DNA of 11,561 nucleotides. It comes from Candidatus Solibacter sp. GTDB taxonomy: Bacteria; Acidobacteriota; Terriglobia; Bryobacterales; Bryobacteraceae. Below the pieces are notes generated by a model. That model had not been told where the DNA came from. It was given only the letters and a program-made list of their open reading frames with translations, and did no database searches. The DNA lies in NCBI GenBank assembly GCA_026394025.1, contig JAPKZC010000944.1, positions 2,239 to 13,799 on the forward strand, written 5' to 3'. This document shows positions 6,495 through 11,561 of this stretch, piece after piece (the stretch's first letter is position 1; each line of letters opens with the position of its first letter). The translations under genes and the position numbers were made by a program.

Positions 6495-7342
6495 GCCCCC
6501 CACAAGCCGGCCCATTCGCGATACAAGCGGTGCCCCTCGGCAGTCCTGAAAATGGACACGGAGTCCTGGAATACCTCACCGGTCCCATCCCAATTCGCCC
6601 GGTACTCGCGCAGCGTCTCCAGGTTGTGGCGAATCTGTTTGCGCCACTCATCGGGGTCGTCAACGTCTTTCGGGTCGCCGGACTCGCCTGGGCGTTCCAG
6701 ATCCGCCAACACGCCCAGGGGATGCAAAGGCCAGAGGGCATCCGCCTCGAAACACACCAGCGCTTCCCGGTCGCTGGCCGCCGGGTGAGGCTTGCCGAGC
6801 TTCCAGCAATCGTGGGCGGCGATGATGGCGGCACAGCGCTCGCGCACATCACCGGCCACGATGGGTTGTCCCGGACGGTCCGGATGCTCCAGTTCGCACA
6901 GCAGCAGGACGGCATTCCGGGCGCCTCCCTCCATGTGCTCGATGCGTTGCCGCGCCTTTTCCTCCCGCAGCCTGGCGGCGAGTTCCGCATCCCGCTTCAT
7001 CCGATCGCGAATCGCCGTTTCGGTGATCCGGTGGATGGCGTACGTGTCGTGCAGAAAGGTGACGCAGACCACCACCAGTTTCCCGGATACCGGCAGCCGT
7101 TCGGCTTCGGCAATCCGCATGGCAGCGCCAAAGACCACGAACTCGTGCTCGGGGCGGTTGTCTTCCGCGGTCCGCCTGGAGAGCCAGCGCTCGAAGGTTG
7201 TCGCCGCGATGGCGTCAACCACCGGGCGCAGTTCGGCACGCTCTGCCGGGTCTTGCACCAGGAGCAGGCCGCGCCTTGTCATGGCGTCAAGGTGCGGCGG
7301 CAGACGGAATGGACGGGACTTCGGTGGCGTTTCCGGGGTCAA
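6467..7342 (-). CDS. HD-motif protein, putative metal-dependent phosphohydrolase, function unknown
   Basis: This is a 291-residue soluble protein that I do not recognise as a named family. It has an ordered series of residues that fits an HD-type metal site: H66 (EHEFVVFG), H98-D99 (VCVTFLHDTYAI), H136 (RIEHMEGGARNAVLLL), H177-D178 (AIIAAHDCWKLGKPH) and D201 (CFEADALWPLHPLG). HD proteins usually hydrolyse phosphoesters or nucleotides. The assignment rests on motif spacing only and the substrate is unknown. The start is TTG at 7342, because an in-frame TAA lies three codons upstream; the next candidate is an ATG at residue 21, which has no ribosome site. A GGAG in the last codons of the sigma-54 regulator gene, 11 bases before the TTG, could serve. 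The gap to that gene is six bases, so the two probably share an mRNA. The last residues, PLPDGSRL, are encoded by the right arm of the repeat at 6472-6494, so the original C-terminus may have been replaced. Confidence 0.6.
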   Translation of the reverse strand: MTPETPPKSRPFRLPPHLDAMTRRGLLLVQDPAERAELRPVVDAIAATTFERWLSRRTAEDNRPEHEFVVFGAAMRIAEAERLPVSGKLVVVCVTFLHDTYAIHRITETAIRDRMKRDAELAARLREEKARQRIEHMEGGARNAVLLLCELEHPDRPGQPIVAGDVRERCAAIIAAHDCWKLGKPHPAASDREALVCFEADALWPLHPLGVLADLERPGESGDPKDVDDPDEWRKQIRHNLETLREYRANWDGTGEVFQDSVSIFRTAEGHRLYREWAGLWGAPLPDGSRL

Positions 7343-7348
7343 GATTGC

Positions 7349-8792
7349 TTATACTCCGATGCCCAATTCTCTCGGCCCGTACTCTTTCAACTTATTGTGT
7401 AGAGTCTTCAGGCTGATCCCCAGGATCTCCGCCGCCCGTGTCTTGTTATTCCGCGTATGCTCCAGGGTGCGCAGAATCAGCCCCTTCTCCGCCTCTTCCA
7501 CGGTAGTGCCGATCTGGAACTTCACCGCATCGGCATCGTCCGCCGCCGGGGTCCCCCCCGGGTTCGGCGCCGCCGGTGCGTTCGCGGCCATCCCGCCCGC
7601 CGCGGCAGGCCGGCTTTGCAGGAACGCCGGCAGATTCTTCACCTCGATGGTTCCTTCGCCCGCCAGAATCACCGCCCGCTCCAGCACGTTGCGCAATTCC
7701 CGCACATTCCCCGGCCAGCGATGCCGTTGCATGGATTCCAGCACCTCCGCCGAAACCTCCGTGACCCGGCAATCGTGCTTGCGGTTCATGTCCCCGATCA
7801 GCGTCTCCACCATCGCGGGAATGTCTTCTTTGCGCTCGCGCAGCGGAGGCAGATGAACGTGGAATACGTTCAGCCGGTAGAAGAGGTCCTCGCGCAGATG
7901 CCCGCTGCTGACCGCTTCCTCGGGCAGTTTGTTCGTGGCCGCCAGTACCCGCACATCCACTTCAAACTCCGTGCGGCCGCCCAAGCGCCGTACTTTGGAA
8001 TCCTCCAGGATTCGCAGTAGTTTGGCCTGCGTCAGCAACGGCATCTCGCCGATCTCGTCCAACAGCAGCGTGCCGTGCTGCGCCACTTCGAAACATCCCG
8101 CGCGCCGCTCGCTGGCTCCCGTGAACGAGCCCTTCTCATGCCCGAACAACTCGCTTTCAATCAGCGTCTCCGGCAGTGCCGCGCAGTTGATGGCCACGAA
8201 CGGTCCCTGCCGCCGCGGGCTCAGCGCATGCAGCGTCCGTGCCACCAGTTCCTTGCCGGTGCCGCTCTCGCCGGTGATCAGCACGCACGCCTTGCTGGGT
8301 CCCGCCTGCTGCAAGAGCGCAAAAATCTCCTGCATGCGCGGCGCCATGCCTACCATCTCGCCGAGCGATCCCTTGTAAACCAGGTTGCGCTCCAGTACGC
8401 GCTTCTCGGTGCGCAGTTCGGCGTGCGAGCCCGCGCGGCGAATCAGCACCTCCAGCGTGGAGGGCTGGATGGGCTTCTCCAGGAACCAGTACGCCCCCAG
8501 CTCGTGCACCGTCTTCACGGCTGTCTCGATGTTTCCGTAGGCCGTCAGCACAATGGTCGGCGGCATCTCGCCGCCTTCGCGCAGACGTTGCAGAAACCCG
8601 AAGCCGTCCAGTCCGGGCATGTTCAAGTCGGTCAGAATCACATCGGCGGCAAAATCGTTGAGCTTTTGCAACGCCTCGTTGCCCTCGGCGGCCGTCTCCG
8701 GCGTCATGCCCCCACGCCGAAACCATCGCCGCCAGGCCGGAGCGCTGGCTCGATTCGTCATCCACAATCAGAACTTTCAGCCGTTGGTTCAA
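7349..8792 (-). CDS. NtrC-family sigma-54-dependent response regulator, frameshifted in the receiver domain
   Basis: Removing one base from the G-run read at 8713-8709 gives a 480-residue NtrC-type protein. The receiver (1-115) has D11-D12, phospho-acceptor D55 in ILTDLNMPG, T83 and K106 in FLEKPIQP. The AAA+ domain (about 140-380) has Walker A GESGTGK (174-180), ELFGHEKGSFTGA (GAFTGA loop with Ser in second place, 221-226), Walker B LLLDEI (242-247) and RWPGNVREL (359-367). A Pro/Ala linker (about 393-420) precedes a Fis-type helix-turn-helix (about 430-475; TRAAEILGISLKTLHNKL). It should activate sigma-54 promoters. As read, the first 28 residues (MNQRLKVLIVDDESSQRSGL...) are in one frame and everything from GMTPETAAEG on is in another. 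The longest unbroken frame, from 8767, lacks a proper receiver start. TTG at 8790-8792 is the start: AAGGA lies eight bases upstream. A sequencing error or a real inactivation are both possible; all downstream motifs are intact, which favours error or very recent change. No kinase partner is visible. Confidence 0.9.
8709..8713 (-). other. Frameshift site in a five-base homopolymer (CCCCC on + strand)
   Basis: The two halves of the NtrC-type receiver domain are joined exactly here. The upstream frame reads ...MVSAWG and the downstream frame continues ...GMTPETAAEGNEAL. Four G instead of five on the coding strand restores one continuous frame of 481 codons including stop, from the TTG at 8792 to the TAA at 7349. 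Confidence 0.85.
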
Positions 8793-8800
8793 AGAGAGGT

Positions 8801-8817
8801 TCCTTCCCGCAAGCGGG
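8801..8817 (-). promoter_or_regulatory. Ribosome binding site (AAGGA) with adjoining hairpin before the sigma-54 regulator
   Basis: On the coding strand AAGGA (8805-8801) lies eight bases before the TTG start, which fixes that start. Directly 5' of it is a small inverted repeat, CCCGC (8806-8810) with GCGGG (8813-8817), around two bases. A hairpin abutting the ribosome site could affect translation, but the loop is very small and this is speculative. Confidence 0.55.
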
Positions 8818-8938
8818 CCGTCCTATTCATTTTACGCCCGAACGGCAGGAGCATCGTCCGGGGCGGATAATGATAAGATTGAAGGTAATTTCAGCATTTC
8901 GGGACAACGTCGCTCCGCGATATTGTACGTAATCGCAC

Positions 8939-8943
8939 GAGGA
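8939..8943 (+). promoter_or_regulatory. Ribosome binding site GAGGA selecting the GTG start at 8950
   Basis: GAGGA lies six bases before the GTG at 8950-8952, an ideal spacing. The ATG at 8944 follows it with no gap and the TTG at 8923 has no ribosome site, so GTG is the preferred start of the DUF4175-like gene. Confidence 0.65.
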
Positions 8944-8949
8944 ATGACT

Positions 8950-10428
8950 GTGGGAAATCTGGTCCGCCAGGCAAGGCGCCGCATTCTAAGCAACCAACTC
9001 TTCGCCCAGGGGGTGAATGCCGGCAGCGCCGCGCTTGCCGCCTTCATTCTACTGCTGCTCCTCGGCACCCAGATTCTGAGCTGGCCGGTGGCGCTCGCCA
9101 TTCCGCTGGCCGCCGCCCTGTTCGGAATCTACCGCGTGAAGCGGCGGTTGCCGTCGCCCTACGCCGTTGCCCAACTCATCGACCAGCGCCTCGGCCTCGC
9201 CGACCACCTCTCCACCGCTCTCTTCTTCAGCGAAGTAGATCCCAGTGCGCGCGTAGCTCCCGATATCCGCCGCGCTCAGTTTGAGGAGGCCGGACGCCTC
9301 GCCCAATCCGTCGATGCGCGCCACGCCGTGCCCTACACCATGCCGCGCGCGGTCTATCTGCTGGCTGGCCTGGCGCTGTTGGCCGGCAGCCTGTTTGGGC
9401 TGCGCTACGGCCTTTCCCGCCGCCTCGACCTGAGGCAACCGCTGGCCAGCTTCCTGCCGGAATCGCTCACCGGCGGCAAGCCGGTCCACCAGGCCAACAG
9501 CGCACGGCGCAACCCCAGGCAGACTCCCGAAACGCCCGACGACGGCAGCGCAGCCGCGAATCAGGATCAGCAGAATCGGGACCCGGAGGAAACCAGCCCG
9601 GACGTTCAACCTCCCAATGAGGCCCTAAACGAAGCCATGGCGAAGATGGATGCCAAGTCCATCACTATCCAGAAACCCGGCGAGCAGGACGACAACGAAA
9701 TGGCCTCCGACGATGCCGATTCAGAGGGCGAAGCCTCAGGCAAGGACGGCGAAGAGAGCCAGAACGGCGACGGAAAAAGCGGGAAGGGAGAGAAATCGCA
9801 AAACGGCGAGAAACAGGATTCCAAGAACGCCAGCGAGAGCTCCAGCCTGCTGAGCAAGATGAAGGACGCCTTTCAGAATCTGCTCTCCAAAGCCAAATCC
9901 CAGCAGAACCAGCAGACCATGGCACAACAGGGCAAGGACCAGAAATCCGCGCCGGCCAAGTCGCAGCAGGGCTCCAAGCAAAACGGCAAGGACGGCCAAC
10001 CGCAGAACGGCAGCCAGAAGGGCGATGCGCAGGAAGGCGAGGACGGCCAGGAAGCCAAGAGCTCCGAGAACTCGCAGCAGGGCAAAGGCCAGGGCAAGAG
10101 CGATTCCGAGCAACCGAGCAAGCAGCCCGGCAGCGGCATCGGCAGCCAGGATGGCGAGAAGGCCATCCGCAACGCCGAGCAACTCGCCGCCATGGGCAAG
10201 ATCAGCGAGATCCTGGGCAAGCGCTCCGCCACCATCAGCGGCGAAGCCACGGTGGAAGTGCAGACCACCAGTCAGCAACTGCGCACGCCCTATGCGCAGA
10301 AGGGCGCGCAGCACACCCAGGGGGGCGCGGAAATCAGCCGCGACGAAGTCCCCGTGGCGCTACAGCCCTACGTGCAGCAATACTTCGAGCAGGTGCGGAA
10401 GCAATCCGAGACGGCCGGGAAGAAGTAA
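8950..10428 (+). CDS. DUF4175-like membrane protein with long disordered Gln/Lys/Gly/Ser-rich region
   Basis: From the GTG this is 492 residues. A basic N-terminus (QARRRILSNQ) leads to one or two membrane segments (about 29-62), then a short conserved-looking stretch YAVAQLIDQRLGLADHLSTA (71-90), and another membrane segment (about 135-152). The LDxRLGLxDRLxTA-like motif after an N-terminal hairpin is the reason for the DUF4175 comparison. Residues about 185-405 are extreme low complexity (Gln, Asn, Lys, Gly, Ser, Glu, Asp), interrupted by a helix SSLLSKMKDAFQNLLSKAK near 298-316. The C-terminus is ordered again: ISEILGKRSATISGEATVEV (418-437), then DEVPVALQPYVQQYFEQVRK (465-484). This ending resembles that of proteins found beside MoxR, DUF58 and VWA (Bat-like) genes, but none of those is in the window. 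Its biochemical role is unknown. Codon phase and composition match the neighbours, so there is no sign of recent transfer. It is convergent with the next gene, with only eight bases between stops. Confidence 0.75.
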   Translation: MGNLVRQARRRILSNQLFAQGVNAGSAALAAFILLLLLGTQILSWPVALAIPLAAALFGIYRVKRRLPSPYAVAQLIDQRLGLADHLSTALFFSEVDPSARVAPDIRRAQFEEAGRLAQSVDARHAVPYTMPRAVYLLAGLALLAGSLFGLRYGLSRRLDLRQPLASFLPESLTGGKPVHQANSARRNPRQTPETPDDGSAAANQDQQNRDPEETSPDVQPPNEALNEAMAKMDAKSITIQKPGEQDDNEMASDDADSEGEASGKDGEESQNGDGKSGKGEKSQNGEKQDSKNASESSSLLSKMKDAFQNLLSKAKSQQNQQTMAQQGKDQKSAPAKSQQGSKQNGKDGQPQNGSQKGDAQEGEDGQEAKSSENSQQGKGQGKSDSEQPSKQPGSGIGSQDGEKAIRNAEQLAAMGKISEILGKRSATISGEATVEVQTTSQQLRTPYAQKGAQHTQGGAEISRDEVPVALQPYVQQYFEQVRKQSETAGKK

Positions 10429-10436
10429 GCGCTCCG

Positions 10437-10868
10437 CTACTCCCAGATGCGCTTGGGAACGCCGCGGTCGCGATCTTTCACGCGATCGTACTGGTAAAGC
10501 GTGGATACGGTGCCCAGCCCCTCGTTGTACAGGCTTTTAAGCCCGAGCCTTTCCTTGAGATCGGCTTCGAAACCGTGCAGCGCCTTGAGTTCGTCGGCCA
10601 GCGCCGGCTTCTTTTTGCCGCTGGGCGCGCGGAAGAACTTCTGGAATCCGCCGTCCACCAGCACGGCAATCTCGCCGGCCATGGCCACGCCCGCGCGATC
10701 TTCCACCTGGAGCGCTCCGCCGGCTTCCTTCAGGTCCACCGCGCAAACCCCGCGGCTCACCCGGACCGTACCGCCCGCCTGCGCGGCCACCGTGAAGCCG
10801 GCCCCTTCCAGGGTACTCACCCGCTCCTGAAAGCTCAGGTTCAGCACGCGCGCCCGACGAAAGAACAT
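10437..10868 (-). CDS. Conserved-looking hypothetical protein, small and soluble
   Basis: From the ATG at 10868 this is 143 residues, without signal peptide or membrane segment. The N-terminal half is strand-rich (FQERVSTLEGAGFTVAAQAG, then TVRVSRGVCAVDL and AGEIAVLVDGGFQKFF). The C-terminal half is helical and Lys/Leu-rich and ends LKSLYNEGLGTVSTLYQYDR followed by an RDRGVP tail. I do not recognise the family and assign no function; similar short proteins are, from memory, common in Acidobacteria. A GTG at 10949 would add 27 residues but lacks a ribosome site, and the added residues (many Arg, Trp, His) look like untranslated leader. The ATG also has no Shine-Dalgarno, but a perfect TATAAT ends six bases before it, which suggests a leaderless mRNA. 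It diverges from the CHRD gene across about 108 bases. Confidence 0.65.
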   Translation of the reverse strand: MFFRRARVLNLSFQERVSTLEGAGFTVAAQAGGTVRVSRGVCAVDLKEAGGALQVEDRAGVAMAGEIAVLVDGGFQKFFRAPSGKKKPALADELKALHGFEADLKERLGLKSLYNEGLGTVSTLYQYDRVKDRDRGVPKRIWE

Positions 10869-10874
10869 ACAGCC

Positions 10875-10880
10875 ATTATA
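10875..10880 (-). promoter_or_regulatory. -10 box TATAAT placing the transcript start at the ATG (leaderless)
   Basis: A perfect TATAAT on the - strand ends six bases before the ATG at 10868, so the predicted transcription start falls on or next to the A of the start codon. No convincing -35 box is found at 16-18 bases (best candidate TCAACG, three of six matches), so the promoter call is tentative. Confidence 0.4.
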
Positions 10881-10976
10881 GAGACTCCGCGGCCACCGCG
10901 TTGATTCCCGTAAGTCGTGTAAAATCTGAAATCCGCGCGGAATCTCCACACTGCTTTGCTGTATTCTGTGGACACT

Positions 10977-11561
10977 ATGAGGAAACTGCCTGTCTGTCTA
11001 CTGCTCTTTACTGCGTCGCTGCTTGCGCAAACCGCCGACATCGCCTACTTCCGGGCGGTCATGCTGCCCTCCAACGAAGTGCCCGCCGTCAACGTCAACG
11101 GCAAGGGGATGGCGGACATGGTCGCGCACGTCGTGCGCGACAGTTCCGGCCAGATCGTGAGCGGAACCGTGGATTTTCTGATTCGCGTCACGCTGCCCAC
11201 CGATAACACGGCCACCGGCCTCCACATCCACTCGGGCGGGCCTACCGTTGCCGGCCCCGTAGTGATCAACACCGGCCTCAGCGCCACCGCGAATCAGGCG
11301 ATCAAGGCCGGCGGAGACATTGTCCACCGTCCCGCCCAGGTGGATGGCACCAACGCCGCCGCTCTCGCCGCGCTGCGCGGCCTCTTCACCGACCCCGGCC
11401 AGTATTACGTCAATATCCACACCACCGATTTTGGCGGCGGCATCATGCGCGGCCAGTTGCAGAGGGCCGTCGGCACGGTGCTGATGGGGCTCATGAGCTC
11501 CGACAACGAAGTCCCCCCGCAGTTCCCGTCCGCCAGCGGCCTGGGCGTGGTGGTTGCGCTG
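10977..11561 (+). CDS. Secreted CHRD-domain protein, N-terminal part (3' end outside window)
   Basis: The frame is open from the ATG at 10977 to the window end (195 codons). MRKLPVCLLLFTASLLAQTA is a typical Sec signal peptide; cleavage is likely after A17 or A20. Residues about 22-163 form one CHRD domain: FRAVMLPSNEVPAV, then GLHIHSGG at 81-88, VVINTGL, and the closing block GQYYVNIHTTDFGGGIMRGQ. A second copy begins near 166 with VLMGLMSSDNEVPPQFPSAS, so the protein has at least two tandem CHRD units. CHRD domains were first described in chordin; bacterial members are exported proteins of unknown function, abundant in some Acidobacteria (recollection). No Shine-Dalgarno precedes the ATG; a TATTCT at 10962-10967 would put the transcript start about three bases before it, again a near-leaderless arrangement, but with no -35 match. 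The total length and any C-terminal anchor cannot be seen. Confidence 0.85.
   Translation, partial: MRKLPVCLLLFTASLLAQTADIAYFRAVMLPSNEVPAVNVNGKGMADMVAHVVRDSSGQIVSGTVDFLIRVTLPTDNTATGLHIHSGGPTVAGPVVINTGLSATANQAIKAGGDIVHRPAQVDGTNAAALAALRGLFTDPGQYYVNIHTTDFGGGIMRGQLQRAVGTVLMGLMSSDNEVPPQFPSASGLGVVVAL

Noticed and set aside
6530..7856. Open frames of 290 and 354 codons on the + strand opposite the HD and sigma-54 regulator genes
   Set aside because: Both are antisense to better-supported genes and are Ser/Arg/Pro- or His/Arg/Gly-rich without motifs, signal peptide or ribosome site.
8866..8871. GATAAT as a -10 box for the DUF4175-like gene
   Set aside because: No -35-like hexamer lies 16-18 bases upstream (CGGCAG at 17), so there is insufficient support.
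8923..8949. TTG (8923) or ATG (8944) as start of the DUF4175-like gene
   Set aside because: Neither has a ribosome site at a workable distance, while GTG at 8950 has GAGGA six bases upstream.
9736..10314. Leu/Ala-rich open frame on the - strand that looks like a membrane protein
   Set aside because: It is the complement of the Gln/Lys/Gly-rich low-complexity region. Antisense of such codons naturally gives Leu, Ala and Val, so the hydrophobicity is an artefact.
1..11561. CRISPR arrays, tRNA or rRNA genes, insertion sequences, prophage or toxin-antitoxin genes
   Set aside because: I looked on both strands and saw no regularly spaced direct repeats, cloverleaf-like sequence, transposase or integrase motifs, or small paired open frames with ribosome sites.

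Overview
The window is high-GC bacterial DNA with tightly packed genes, ATGA-type overlaps, and frequent TTG and GTG starts. An FhaA-like FHA protein beside a RodA/PBP fusion, an NtrC-type regulator, an exported CHRD-domain protein, a Gln/Lys-rich DUF4175-like membrane protein and short dispersed palindromic repeats together suggest Acidobacteriota, perhaps the Solibacter/Bryobacter group. That placement is inference from gene content; no rRNA or other marker gene is present.

Left block (1-4600, + strand): a cell-wall operon. It starts with the 3' end of a helical, TPR-like protein. One base later comes a 1046-residue polypeptide that joins a RodA/FtsW-type SEDS glycosyltransferase to a class B penicillin-binding transpeptidase. 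A 4-base overlap leads into a DUF3662 + FHA protein. Actinobacteria carry the same functions as separate genes (fhaA, rodA, pbpA, with Ser/Thr kinase and phosphatase), so this looks like a compact, fused version of a phospho-regulated peptidoglycan synthesis unit.

Middle block (4600-8950): regulators. A TrmB-type winged-helix regulator (- strand) is divergent from a NarL/LuxR-type response regulator that has an almost ideal sigma-70 promoter. Next come an HD-motif protein of unknown function and, upstream of it on the same strand, an NtrC-type sigma-54 response regulator. The regulator's reading frame is broken by one extra base in a five-base homopolymer inside the receiver domain. No histidine kinase is visible, so both response regulators look orphan here. 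Both convergent gene junctions in this block carry copies of one short repeat: a single copy at 4631-4654 and an inverted pair at 6439-6494. The second supplies the C-terminal codons of the HD protein.

Right block (8950-11561): a membrane-anchored, very low-complexity DUF4175-like protein (+), a small conserved-looking hypothetical (-) that is probably translated from a leaderless mRNA, and the 5' part of a secreted CHRD-repeat protein (+) that runs off the window. No tRNA, rRNA, CRISPR array, insertion sequence or phage gene was seen.
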